This document shows, one piece after another, positions 47,602 to 55,435 of a DNA stretch of 64,000 nt. The translations under genes and the position numbers were made by a program. The DNA comes from Actinomyces bovis (GTDB taxonomy: Bacteria > Actinomycetota > Actinomycetes > Actinomycetales > Actinomycetaceae). The stretch's first letter is position 1; each line of letters starts with the position of its first letter. Under the pieces are notes generated by a model. It was not told the origin of the DNA and made no database searches. It saw only the letters and a program-made list of their open reading frames with translations. The stretch lies in NCBI RefSeq assembly GCF_900444995.1, contig NZ_UAPQ01000008.1:1-64000 (forward strand). The letters run 5' to 3'.

Positions 47602-48200
47602 GTGACCGTGTCGAGGTTGAGGTGACTGTGACGATGCGGCCGACCAGCGGCGGTCCGGCGCATTCGTCTGTGGCGCGGGTGTGTCCGGTGGTGGTGTCCA
47701 CGGTGTCCAGCAGTCGAGATGATGTCGTAGAGACGATCAATTCGGCGCGCTCGTGCTTGATTGATTGCTCATCCCTGGTGCTGGTGGACCTGGCGGACAC
47801 GGTGGCGCATTTGCTGGTGGCTGATCCGCCGCCCCCGGCCGGGTTCCGCGACGTCTGCCTAACTCCGGACATGGCGATCCGAATCCGTGGGATGTATAGC
47901 CTGGCTCGCCCGCTCAGTGCGGTGGAGCTGGATCTGCTGCCTGCGGGCAGTGTTGTCGAGTGCAGGGCTGGCCGCCACGTGGGCAGGCAGTGGCGTCAGG
48001 ACGGCTGGTTCGCGCGCACGCATAAGCGTCTGGGGACTTCTGAGGTGACTGCCTGGCAACAAATCCCCGTCCCGAGTCTGCCTCCGGTGCTGCGGGTCCG
48101 CCGTGCGGACGAGCTCGCTCTGACTTATGCCCTGCGCCTGGTGCACGTGCCTGGCGTTTCTGCCCCTCACTCCGCCTCGAGACAGGAGAAGTCAAAATGA
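47598..48200 (+). CDS. phage early protein, unknown
   Basis: The 200-residue protein begins MSDRVEVEVTVTMRPTS and has a middle region with LADTVAHLLVADPPPP. No domain is recognised. It overlaps both neighbours by 4 bases and so belongs to the early operon. Codon use is normal for the prophage. Confidence 0.55.
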   Translation: MSDRVEVEVTVTMRPTSGGPAHSSVARVCPVVVSTVSSSRDDVVETINSARSCLIDCSSLVLVDLADTVAHLLVADPPPPAGFRDVCLTPDMAIRIRGMYSLARPLSAVELDLLPAGSVVECRAGRHVGRQWRQDGWFARTHKRLGTSEVTAWQQIPVPSLPPVLRVRRADELALTYALRLVHVPGVSAPHSASRQEKSK

Positions 48201-48976
48201 GCCCGTTCGATTCACGCGACCTGGAAGTTGTCGTGTCTGGTCATGCTCTGCGCCAGGCCCTGGCGGCTATGCTGCCGCACGTTGGCACGGGCGACTGCCA
48301 GGAGGCGCAAAAAGCCATCCGTCTGGTGATTGACTCGCGCTTCGGCCTGGTGACGACTCTCGCGAGCGGTGGGGGCTCCGTGGCGGCCTCGATGCCGATC
48401 AGGGACACTAGGGCCTCTTCTGAGCCTGTGCTAGATGTTTTGCTCAGTGCCTCCGTCGCGAAGCTGATCTTGGCTGCGTCTAAGCCCACGAGCCTGGATG
48501 AGCAATTGCTGTCGTTGGGATGGTCGGGTCGCTTGTGGGTCACCGACGTCTCGGGTCTCCTCGATGGCCGTGCGCTGCGAGTGCCCGCACTCTCGTGGCT
48601 AGAGGAGGGGCTCGTGGTGCCTGATGTCGCTGAGGATATCCTCATTGCTGCGGCGCTGCCGCTGGCTGGTAGCGCGACTGTGAACCTGACGCCGCCTGTG
48701 GTCGGACGGTGGGCGACCACGGCCCGCGCGCTTGGCTCCTGGCCTCTGCGCGTGACGACTGGGCACTCGTTCTTGGTCGTGGGTGGTCAATTCGGCAGCA
48801 CTGACGCTGCTGGCTTTGTCGGGACGGATTGGTGTCCAGGAGCCCGGGAGCAGATTGCTGCCCCTAGGACGTTTGATGAGCCTATCGCCCTGGCCCATCT
48901 GAAGCGCCTGCATCCGGAGCAGGCGTCCCAGGTTGTCAGCAGGTCCAGCCTCGCTTCGGTCGGAGGTGCGCGATGA
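48197..48976 (+). CDS. possible sliding-clamp-like protein
   Basis: The 259-residue product shows repeated strand-helix-strand blocks with a clamp-like flavour: EVVVSGHALRQALAAMLPHV at the start, a middle VLLSASVAKLILAAS, and a last part SFLVVGGQFGSTDAAGFVGTDW. It sits between early regulators and RusA/SSB, where phage replication genes lie. The similarity to DnaN is weak and structural only; it may be another fold. Confidence 0.4.
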   Translation: MSPFDSRDLEVVVSGHALRQALAAMLPHVGTGDCQEAQKAIRLVIDSRFGLVTTLASGGGSVAASMPIRDTRASSEPVLDVLLSASVAKLILAASKPTSLDEQLLSLGWSGRLWVTDVSGLLDGRALRVPALSWLEEGLVVPDVAEDILIAAALPLAGSATVNLTPPVVGRWATTARALGSWPLRVTTGHSFLVVGGQFGSTDAAGFVGTDWCPGAREQIAAPRTFDEPIALAHLKRLHPEQASQVVSRSSLASVGGAR

Positions 48977-49416
48977 GTTGCACTCCCGCTTGGACTTGCG
49001 AGCTCACGATGCTTGCCAGTGACGTCCTGTCCCTCAACGGGCGCCGTCACCGGTGGGCGACGGCGTCGCGGGCCAAGGAATTGCGGCGCTTGGGCTGGGC
49101 TGAGGCCCGTCGTACTGGCAATGTGGCTCCGCACCTGGAGCGCGCCCGGATTGAGGTGTTCTTGGCTTTCAGCACCCGGGGGCGTCGGGATGCGCACAAC
49201 TTCATGCCGACCATCAAGCCTCTGATCGACGGCTTTGTGGATGCTGGCCTGCTGCCTGATGACGATTCCCGCCATTTGGAGGGCCCGCACTTGCATGCGG
49301 ACATGGAGCGCCGCTCTGAGCGCATGTTCGGGAGGGCGACGACCACGTTCACCTTCCGGGTTTTTGACCTGGGGAGGCTGCGCGACTACGCCGCGACCGG
49401 GGAGGGTGCCCGATGA
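48973..49416 (+). CDS. RusA-like Holliday-junction resolvase
   Basis: The 147-residue protein has the RusA pattern: RIEVFLAFS, then [20 protein letters not shown], and [14 protein letters not shown] with the acidic cluster. In RusA these Asp residues bind magnesium at four-way junctions. The start overlaps the previous gene by 4 bases. It should process branched DNA before packaging. Confidence 0.82.
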   Translation: MSCTPAWTCELTMLASDVLSLNGRRHRWATASRAKELRRLGWAEARRTGNVAPHLERARIEVFLAFSTRGRRDAHNFMPTIKPLIDGFVDAGLLPDDDSRHLEGPHLHADMERRSERMFGRATTTFTFRVFDLGRLRDYAATGEGAR

Positions 49417-49930
49417 GTGGGGAGCCGATCATCACCGTTGTCGGCAACTTGGTGGCGGACCCGGAGGTGCGCTTCACCCCTAATGGGGCGGCCGTCGCTA
49501 ACTTCCGTGTGGCCTCCACGCCCAGGTCCTTCAACCGCCAGACGAACCAGTGGGACGACGGCGAGGCCTGTGCTCATCCTTGAAGAAGGGTATGCGCGTG
49601 ATCGTGCAGGGCCGTCTGACCCAGCGTTCCTATCAGACCCGTGAGGGCGCCAGCCGCACGGTTTACGAGCTGCTGGTGGACGAGGTCGGCCCCTCGCTGC
49701 GCTACGCCAAGGCTGAGGTCACCCGCACCCCACGCGCCAGCGCCCCCGGCGGGCAAGGCCACTCGGGCGGCCAGGTGGGTGGTTTCCAGGGCTCCGGCAC
49801 GCCCACGCCTGCGCAGGGTGAGCCGCAACCCGTGCCCGCCGCGCCCGCGACGGCGCCGGGGCAGGGGTACGGCTGGGCCCCTGAAGAGGCAGCTTGGGGT
49901 GGACCCTTCCCAGACGAGCCCCCTTTCTGA
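49413..49930 (+). pseudogene. ssb: single-stranded DNA-binding protein, broken by deletion/frameshift
   Basis: The first frame (49413-49583) reads [20 protein letters not shown] and ends [13 protein letters not shown] before a premature stop. The second frame resumes at [20 protein letters not shown], gives [13 protein letters not shown] and a Gly/Pro-rich tail, and ends DEPPF, the acidic tip that binds replication partners. About 17 residues of the OB fold (normally the LFLRCSVWR-type strand) are missing between them and the frame changes. The gene is therefore disrupted. It overlaps the RusA gene by 4 bases. Confidence 0.85.
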
Positions 49931-49976
49931 GCTCATCTCCTACCCGCCTCACCATCACCGCACGAGGAGTTTTGTT

Positions 49977-50108
49977 ATGAGAAGGTCCCATTCTGCCGCT
50001 GAGAGGCTCGGCCGCGCGCTTGGCATGACGATCGCCGTCGGCCTAGCTGCTCTGGTTTTGAGTGTGCTGGCGGCCGCGCTCCTGTGGATCTGGGACGCGA
50101 CCCTGTAA
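49977..50108 (+). CDS. small single-helix membrane protein
   Basis: A 43-residue product read from the sequence starts MRRSHSAAERLGRALGMTIA, continues with a hydrophobic helix (about 17-38) and ends LLWIWDATL. CGAGGAG lies upstream at a suitable distance. It is the last gene before the inserted HicAB-like pair. Function unknown. Confidence 0.55.
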   Translation: MRRSHSAAERLGRALGMTIAVGLAALVLSVLAAALLWIWDATL

Positions 50109-50152
50109 TGCCAGCATTGCCATACTGGGATGCAGCGCAGACTGCCTGTTGG

Positions 50153-50530
50153 TTAGCCTGCGAGCTGGGCTGCTCTTTGGTGAGACACGCCCATGATGGT
50201 TCCGACATCGCGCAGAGTGAGCCCTGCTTCTCGCAGTGCTCGTGCAGCGGTGCGAGCCTCAGCGGCGGCGAGGCTGGTAGCTTCGGCAGCCGCCTTACGC
50301 GCCTCAGCGGCGGCGAGAGCATGCCGCTGGTATGCGTCGGGGAGGACGGGGATCACTTGCAGGTTCACTTGGGCTGCCTCCAGTCCAGACAGGTAGGCCA
50401 CAGCCTCTCTCATCTCTTCAGCGGCCTGGTCCAGGCGTTTTACCTGGGAGACAGCTCCGACTTCAGGGACTTCCAGGACCCACCAGTCACCCTTACCTCT
50501 CTGCGCTGTCACGGTGAATGTCTTGGTCAT
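50153..50530 (-). CDS. hicB: HicB-like antitoxin (prophage copy)
   Basis: This 125-residue protein has the HicB fold at the start (FTVTAQRGKGDWWVLEVPEVGAVSQVKRLD), an Ala-rich coiled middle (about 70-100) and a C-terminal HTH (GLTLRDVGTIMGVSHQRAAQLAG). ATG 50530 overlaps the toxin stop (ATGA). It is a paralogue of the genes at 35074 and 4502. It runs against the early operon, as expected for a self-controlled moron. Confidence 0.88.
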   Translation of the reverse strand: MTKTFTVTAQRGKGDWWVLEVPEVGAVSQVKRLDQAAEEMREAVAYLSGLEAAQVNLQVIPVLPDAYQRHALAAAEARKAAAEATSLAAAEARTAARALREAGLTLRDVGTIMGVSHQRAAQLAG

Positions 50531-50724
50531 CTCCACCATCCTTTCCCGCCGAGAACCTCAGCGAATTGGTCGAAGAACTGGCCGACGGTGACCTCGTCGA
50601 CTTCGTTGTGGCGCCCCAGGGTGCGAGACACATTCCCTACCCTGACCGCAGTGTGGCGAGTCAGCTCTGTGACCTCCATGTCTAAGCCACGGGCTTTTGC
50701 CGCCTTGCGGAGGGTCTTGATCAC
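50527..50724 (-). CDS. hicA: HicA-like toxin
   Basis: The protein (65 residues from GTG 50724) reads IKTLRKAAKARGLDMEVTEL, TRHTAVRVGN (His in the active-site position) and LGRHNEVDEVTV, the HicA signature. AGAGGA 5 bases upstream supports this start. A longer frame to 50790 would cover the promoter boxes and is rejected. HicA toxins are mRNA interferases. The Gly before the His, common in other family members, is replaced by Arg (TRH). Confidence 0.8.
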   Translation of the reverse strand: MIKTLRKAAKARGLDMEVTELTRHTAVRVGNVSRTLGRHNEVDEVTVGQFFDQFAEVLGGKGWWR

Positions 50725-50746
50725 TGCTGTCCTCTTCGCGACATCA

Positions 50747-50776
50747 AGTCTAGCCCAGTCTTGTATGACATTGCAA
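50747..50776 (-). promoter_or_regulatory. promoter of the prophage hicAB-like pair
   Basis: On the minus strand TTGCAA (-35, 50771-50776) is followed after 18 bases by TAGACT (-10, 50747-50752). The predicted transcript would start just before the AGAGGA site of the toxin gene. Confidence 0.6.
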
Positions 50777-50882
50777 GTGTGGGATTGCATTTATGTTTGC
50801 CTGGCAGCAGGGCGCTCTCCACCAGATACCCAAGCACCCCAATTTCCGTCGTCCATGTCCGTCTAGCTCGAGAGGAGGTTAC

Positions 50883-52292
50883 GTGTCCTATTTCTTGATC
50901 GACGATCAGTTGTTCCAGAACCTCAAGTTCGTGGAGTTGATGCGTCGCGGTGCGGCCGGTGATGCTGACGCATGGGGTGCGAGCCTCTTGTGGCTCATGG
51001 CGGGATCTCGCATCAAAGCGGGGTACGGCGATGGCGTCCTGGCGAGGTGGGACCTGTTGTCCCTGATTCCGGACCAGGATGTGGCTCTGCGCCTGGCGCA
51101 GGTCCTGGTCGGGGTCGGCTTGTGGCATGACGAGCATCATGTTTGCCCGTCTGGCCGCTGCGACCCCACACCTGCCGACTCGTGGGTCTTTCATGACTGG
51201 CGAGCCGTGCACAAAAGAAGCGGAGATGAGGAGAAGGCTGCTCGGGCACTGCAGACCGAGCGGAATGATCCTCGTCTCAAGGCCGAGGTGTGGCAGCGTG
51301 ATCAACTGCCCGACTCGCCCGGTCACGCGCTGTGCGTCTACTGTCGGCGCGAAGTTACGCGCGAGGTCACCAAGGGTGACCTTGGCGCTGAGGTGGACCA
51401 CCTACTCCCGGATGCTCTGGGAGCACTGAACCTTGCTATCACGCACCGCAAGTGCAACCGGAGCAAGGGGAACCGTACCCCGGCCCAGGCCGGGCTCACA
51501 GCCCATCTGACTAGTGCTCACCGTGCGGCGATAGAAGCGCGCGTAGCAAGCTCGCCTTCCTCGGAGGTCGCAGGGCGGCTGCGCTCACTCCTGGACCCGC
51601 AGCGGTGGCCACTGGACCCAGATGGGTTGCTGCTGGCAGACACTCCCAGTTCGCACCCGACGGGGTCCGCAGAACGGGAGCAGGGGACTGGCTCGCACCC
51701 GACGGGGTACGCAGGGCCGCCCGCGTCTGCCTGTCAGGAGAGCCCGCCTGAGCTGGTGGTACCGTCCGCGGCTGCTAGCCGCCCCTTGGAGCCGCCTGGC
51801 AGACAAAAACCTGCCCCGAGGTGCCCAGGGAGAAGTCTGCCCTTTTTAGGGTCAGAAACAGCCCCTGAAAGGCACGCAATTGAAGACCTGCATGCCCAGG
51901 TGACTCAGGGAGTTCAGGCTCTTCGTGGCGCCCCTGGAGCCCTTCTCGCAGCACTGGAAACCGCCCTTGGTGCCCCGCTGCCAGACGACCTGGGTGTGGC
52001 CGCCCTAGCCGCCGAAACCGGCCAACCACTGACCGAGGAGCAGCTCACGCTGCTCGCGCCCGCCCTCACGCGTGCGCGTGCGGCCGCGCACGGGCGCACG
52101 CGTCCACGCGCGCCCGCTCTCACGGGCGCACGCGCCCTGGCATGGCATGGCATGGCAAGGCATGGCATGGCTGGGCATGACATGGCTGGGCACTCAGAAG
52201 ACCTTGACGGGCATTGCCTTCCTCGAAGACGCCGACGCCGAGCCAAGAAGACCAAGCACAGACAGGCACAGGAGGGAGCAGCTGGTGGCTGA
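50883..52292 (+). CDS. phage replication protein with HNH domain
   Basis: The N-terminal 100 residues (SYFLIDDQLFQNLKFVELM, GADADAWG-like helices) resemble phage replisome-organiser/initiator domains. An HNH nuclease-type module follows (CVYCRREVTREV, LGAEVDHLLPDALGA, NLAITHRKCNRSKGN, about 185-235). A Pro-rich linker and a C-terminal region with HGMAR/HGMAG/HDMAG repeats and an Arg-rich end complete the 469 residues. GTG 50883 is preceded by AGGAGG. The 3' end of the gene holds hairpins and iterons (52068-52190) that could be the origin. Confidence 0.75.
   Translation: MSYFLIDDQLFQNLKFVELMRRGAAGDADAWGASLLWLMAGSRIKAGYGDGVLARWDLLSLIPDQDVALRLAQVLVGVGLWHDEHHVCPSGRCDPTPADSWVFHDWRAVHKRSGDEEKAARALQTERNDPRLKAEVWQRDQLPDSPGHALCVYCRREVTREVTKGDLGAEVDHLLPDALGALNLAITHRKCNRSKGNRTPAQAGLTAHLTSAHRAAIEARVASSPSSEVAGRLRSLLDPQRWPLDPDGLLLADTPSSHPTGSAEREQGTGSHPTGYAGPPASACQESPPELVVPSAAASRPLEPPGRQKPAPRCPGRSLPFLGSETAPERHAIEDLHAQVTQGVQALRGAPGALLAALETALGAPLPDDLGVAALAAETGQPLTEEQLTLLAPALTRARAAAHGRTRPRAPALTGARALAWHGMARHGMAGHDMAGHSEDLDGHCLPRRRRRRAKKTKHRQAQEGAAGG
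52068..52190. repeat. hairpins and three 15-bp iterons, candidate prophage origin
   Basis: A 15-bp stem (ACGCGTGCGCGTGCG at 52068; CGCAC and GCGCACGCGT to 52103, two-base bulge) is followed by a second hairpin GCGCCCG...CGGGCGC (52110-52129). Three tandem 15-bp units, CATGGCATGGCAAGG, CATGGCATGGCTGGG and CATGACATGGCTGGG, fill 52146-52190. All lie in the 3' part of the replication-protein gene, as in lambda O. The repeats are certain; the origin role is inferred. Confidence 0.6.
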
Positions 52293-53058
52293 ATGCGTGA
52301 GTGGGTGCACCGTCAGGGGTTCGCATTTGACCGACTGTGATGGCAGTGCGTTTGATCGCGGTGGTCAGGTGGTTGAGTGTCGTGGTTGTTTGCCTCGCCA
52401 GGCTGAGTACGGGTGCTTGTGCTCTTGGTGCTGGGGGCGACTGCAGTCTCTGGTGCGGACGTTGCCGACTCTTGTGGAGCATCTGATTGACATGTCTGAG
52501 CCGTCGGTGTCGTGTCCGCTGGGGCGCGGTGATGGTGGCCGTGCGGCTCGTCCAGGTGAGCATGGGCTCTATGCGGAAGCTCTTGCTGTGGCGGATGACT
52601 TGCATGCGATGTTGGCGACCTGGTGCGCTGAGGTCGCTCAGGAGTGCCCTGGTGCGGGTCAGGTGCCGCAGGTGTCTCGCATGACTCGGTTTGGGCTTGC
52701 TGAGGTGCTCGGCCCGTTGGATCGTGGCAGCACCAGGCGACTGGTTGGGTGGCTTGATCCTCACTTGGAGTGGGTCTCGGCTCAGGCGTGGGCTGGTGAC
52801 CTGCTCGGGGATCTTGGGCCGGCGTCGGCTAGGGCGTGGGCTCGGTGGCCTATCGTTGAGCCGGAGCGGCGGGTGACGACGGTGCGTTGTCCCCGTTGTG
52901 GGCAGCGGTCTTTGGTGGTGACTCCGCCTGCGGTGCAGGGTGCGCAGGAGACGGTGCGCTGCTGCCAGGCTGCTTGTGGTCTGGTGCTCGCTGAGGAGGA
53001 CTGGGCTACTACTCGCACTCTGGCCGTGCTTGCGGCCAGGCAGGAGCACAGCCAGTGA
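52285..53058 (+). CDS. Cys-rich phage protein with zinc-ribbon ends
   Basis: The 257-residue protein has a Cys-rich start (CVSGCTVRGSHLTDC, CRGCLPRQAEYGCLCSWC) and a C-terminal zinc-ribbon (VRCPRCGQRSLVV...CCQAACG). The middle is helical and contains RPGEHGLYAEAL. This layout recurs in actinophages next to small HTH genes. GTG 52285 has GGAGGGA upstream and overlaps the previous gene by 8 bases. Function unknown, probably DNA- or RNA-binding. Confidence 0.7.
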   Translation: MAECVSGCTVRGSHLTDCDGSAFDRGGQVVECRGCLPRQAEYGCLCSWCWGRLQSLVRTLPTLVEHLIDMSEPSVSCPLGRGDGGRAARPGEHGLYAEALAVADDLHAMLATWCAEVAQECPGAGQVPQVSRMTRFGLAEVLGPLDRGSTRRLVGWLDPHLEWVSAQAWAGDLLGDLGPASARAWARWPIVEPERRVTTVRCPRCGQRSLVVTPPAVQGAQETVRCCQAACGLVLAEEDWATTRTLAVLAARQEHSQ

Positions 53059-53306
53059 TCTTGACAGACGCTGAAGGCACCGAATGGGTCACCGCGACGC
53101 AGTGCCTCGAGCTGGTCCCAGGCCTGGGGTACAGGACTTTGCAGTCCTGGTGGCGTCGGCAGATGGTGCGGCATCGGAGGGTTGGCCGGCAGGTGTGGGT
53201 CGCCTGGCCGGACGTTTTGGAAATCGAGGCGGCCGCGCATCTTGCTGGCTGGAAACGCGGCCGACACGCCGCTAAGAGGCCGGGGCTGGACAGGCCTGGG
53301 GCATGA
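53055..53306 (+). CDS. small HTH-like phage protein
   Basis: The 83-residue product (EWVTATQCLELVPGLGYRTL, then QVWVAWPDVLEIEAA) fits a MerR-like winged helix that pairs with the preceding Cys-rich protein in actinophages. GTG 53055 overlaps the preceding stop by 4 bases. It is the last rightward gene before the potassium channel. Confidence 0.65.
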   Translation: MILTDAEGTEWVTATQCLELVPGLGYRTLQSWWRRQMVRHRRVGRQVWVAWPDVLEIEAAAHLAGWKRGRHAAKRPGLDRPGA

Positions 53307-53345
53307 ATTGCATCATTGCTGCCAGTGGCACGCGTGTGCCCCCGC

Positions 53346-54095
53346 TCAGGGCTGTTTTGGGTCTGCTGACTGGCTGAGTGTCTCAACTAGTTTTGCCAGG
53401 CGCGTCACCTCCACGCGCAGCTCCTCAACCTGCATCCGGGTGGCAGCTTCCTGTTCGTCGTTCTCCTCGGTGACCAGTGCGACGATCCAAGAGGCGAGGG
53501 TCGCGGTGACCACGCCGATTAACGCCACTCCACCGATCATCAGGAGCACAGCTACCAGCCGCCCGCCTGTCGTCACTGGAGAAAGATCGCCATAGCCGAC
53601 AGTCGTGATGGTTGTGATTGCCCACCACAGGGCGTCGCCAAATGACGTGATGGTGGCGTGGGGAGCGTGCCGTTCAGCATCAAGGGCAGCAAGTGCGGCA
53701 ACGAATGCTAGAAGCGAGACGTTCGCTGCCGTGTAGAGCGCTATGCGTCCTTGCAACGCCGCGCCAGCCTTCCTTTGCAGGATGCCGATGAGTGTCACCA
53801 ACCTGAGGAGACGCAGCGGACGCAGCATCGGCAAGATCACGGCAGCTGCCTCTGGCAAATGTCCTAGCGCCCATTCCTTGCGGTCAGGAGCAAGCCACAG
53901 CCGAATAAGGTAGTCGGCGGTGAATAGCACCCAGATTCCGCTGAGGATCAACTCGACGCTGTCTCGGGCCTCTCCTCTAAGATCGGCGAGAACCTCCCAG
54001 GTGTAGGTCGCTAGGAACACCAAGGCTGCGGAGGCCAGAGGCCATTCCATGGCGCGTTCCCAAGATCGGAGCCGCCGCCCATCTGTATTGTTCAT
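53346..54095 (-). CDS. voltage-gated-type potassium channel
   Basis: The 249-residue protein has six hydrophobic segments. Helices 1-3 precede an S4-like segment with spaced Arg (RPLRLLRLV, about 92-100). The selectivity filter TTVGYGD (164-170) lies between the last two helices, and the C-terminal cytosolic coiled coil covers about 214-245. The TVGYGD loop identifies a potassium channel; the full S1-S6 layout is Kv/Kch-like. It lies on the minus strand between early and late phage genes, a typical moron position. It could alter the membrane potential of the lysogen. Confidence 0.9.
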   Translation of the reverse strand: MNNTDGRRLRSWERAMEWPLASAALVFLATYTWEVLADLRGEARDSVELILSGIWVLFTADYLIRLWLAPDRKEWALGHLPEAAAVILPMLRPLRLLRLVTLIGILQRKAGAALQGRIALYTAANVSLLAFVAALAALDAERHAPHATITSFGDALWWAITTITTVGYGDLSPVTTGGRLVAVLLMIGGVALIGVVTATLASWIVALVTEENDEQEAATRMQVEELRVEVTRLAKLVETLSQSADPKQP

Positions 54096-54117
54096 GGCGT
54101 GAGCTTAGGGGGACTCT

Positions 54118-54396
54118 GTGGTTCAGTCTCGCGGGCATCGCAGGCTGCGCAGCCTGCGCAGGAAGATGCGGCAGGCTCGACTTCAGCCGTGTGCCCGCTG
54201 CGGGCAGCCGATCGACTACGCCGCGCCTCCCGGTGACCCGCGATCCTTCCAGGTCGGCCACCGGCTGTCATGGCGTGACCATCCTGACGAGCGGCTGGAC
54301 CCGGCCAACTTGCAGCCTGAGCACGAGCTGTGCAACAAGCAGGCCGGAGCCACAGATGCCGGCCCTAGCCTCGGACTGATGTCGCGCCGCTGGTGA
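54118..54396 (+). CDS. HNH endonuclease of the packaging module
   Basis: The 92-residue protein has a zinc pair CARCG, the core VGHRLSWRDHP and a final HELCNKQAG. Small HNH proteins next to terminase are needed for packaging cleavage in HK97-like phages. GTG 54118 has TAGGGGG upstream. It opens the late gene block, divergent from the potassium channel. Confidence 0.82.
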   Translation: MVQSRGHRRLRSLRRKMRQARLQPCARCGQPIDYAAPPGDPRSFQVGHRLSWRDHPDERLDPANLQPEHELCNKQAGATDAGPSLGLMSRRW

Positions 54397-54531
54397 CCCC
54401 CTGAGGGAGGGGGTGCAAATCCCTGCGGCGGGGTTAGCGGAGCTGTCCGCCGGCAGTGCTCCTTCTCCCCACAGGGAAAACGACCCCCTATCCCCGCTTT
54501 TTGTTGGAATGGCAACGAAAGTAGAGGAGTA

Positions 54532-54870
54532 ATGTTCGATCGGGTGGCAATCAGAGAAGCCGCCTCCGCCGGCCTGTCGGTGGCTGAAATTGCTCAGTCT
54601 GTCGGTGCCACCTCCGCCACCGTCCGTAGGGCGCTGGACCCTGCAGCCCCTGTGACCTATCAGCGCGCTCGGCTCGTGGATGGCGACATTGGGGCCCAGA
54701 TTCGCCAGGTCATCGCCCGCAATCCCCGCATGAAGGCTCCAGGCATCGCCTATCAGGTCGGATGGCGCGGCTCCATGCGGACCCTGCGTCACGTCATCCA
54801 GCAGATCAAGCGTCAGGATATGGAGGTCTGTACTGATGGCCAGCCTCCTGCCTCCAGCTCATCTCGCTGA
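54532..54870 (+). CDS. HTH protein before terminase
   Basis: The 112-residue product has an HTH (AASAGLSVAEIAQSVGATSA), similar to the N-terminal part of transposase/resolvase-type HTH, and a second helical part (MKAPGIAYQVGWRGSMRTL). It may assist the terminase or regulate late genes. ATG 54532 has GAGGAG upstream. The 3' end overlaps the small terminase start by 35 bases. Confidence 0.6.
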   Translation: MFDRVAIREAASAGLSVAEIAQSVGATSATVRRALDPAAPVTYQRARLVDGDIGAQIRQVIARNPRMKAPGIAYQVGWRGSMRTLRHVIQQIKRQDMEVCTDGQPPASSSSR

Positions 54871-55435
54871 GGACGCCGCCAGCGTCTGGACTTCGGTCGT
54901 CACAGCCCATCCTCGCCCTGAGTTACTGGACGCCATGCGCCTGGAGGCGTTCTGCTTGGCTGTGGCCACTCTGCGTGCAGCCCACCAGGCGATCACCGAC
55001 AAAGGCCTCACAGTGGTGGATGACCGGGGCCAAGTGGTCAAGAACCCGGCGCTCGCGGCGGCTCGAGATGCGCAGGAGCAAGTGCGTCGGTGGGGGACAG
55101 AATTTGCTCGTCCGCACCCCCCGAAACGGCGTCGAGGGACGATGTATGACGCTACGACGGCGTCTATCAGTGCTGCTGAGCATCTCAAGGATGCTCAGTT
55201 CCGAGGAGCTTGCGAGGCGGTCAAGACTTTGGCTTGGCTGATTGATGAGGCGCAGCGTGCCGGTGTTGAGGAGTTGCGCAAGGCGTCCTTTGGGGCGATC
55301 CCGGCGTATCTGCGGGGATGCGCGGACTTGCGGATCACGCCGGCGTCTGTTCCTGAAGTCGAGAGGCGTCCCAAGCGTCGCGGCGCCGGAAGGCTACAGG
55401 CGATCCGAGGAGGTATAACGGGTGCGGCAGGGTAA
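54836..55435 (+). CDS. terminase small subunit (P27-like)
   Basis: The 199-residue protein carries the P27-like pattern: LAEDAASVWTSVV, then LEAFCLAVATLRAAHQAI and KNPALAAARDAQEQVRRWG. It should recognise the packaging site and recruit the large subunit, whose gene overlaps by 14 bases. The C-terminus is longer than usual (about 80 residues, basic end). Confidence 0.8.
   Translation: MASLLPPAHLAEDAASVWTSVVTAHPRPELLDAMRLEAFCLAVATLRAAHQAITDKGLTVVDDRGQVVKNPALAAARDAQEQVRRWGTEFARPHPPKRRRGTMYDATTASISAAEHLKDAQFRGACEAVKTLAWLIDEAQRAGVEELRKASFGAIPAYLRGCADLRITPASVPEVERRPKRRGAGRLQAIRGGITGAAG

Noticed and set aside
50725-50790. Longer start (50790) for the HicA-like toxin
   Set aside because: It would cover good -35 and -10 boxes and lacks an SD; GTG 50724 has AGAGGA five bases upstream.
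52072-52284. Arg/His-rich extension of the Cys-rich protein to 52072
   Set aside because: It overlaps the replication gene and the iterons; GTG 52285 with GGAGGGA is the better start.
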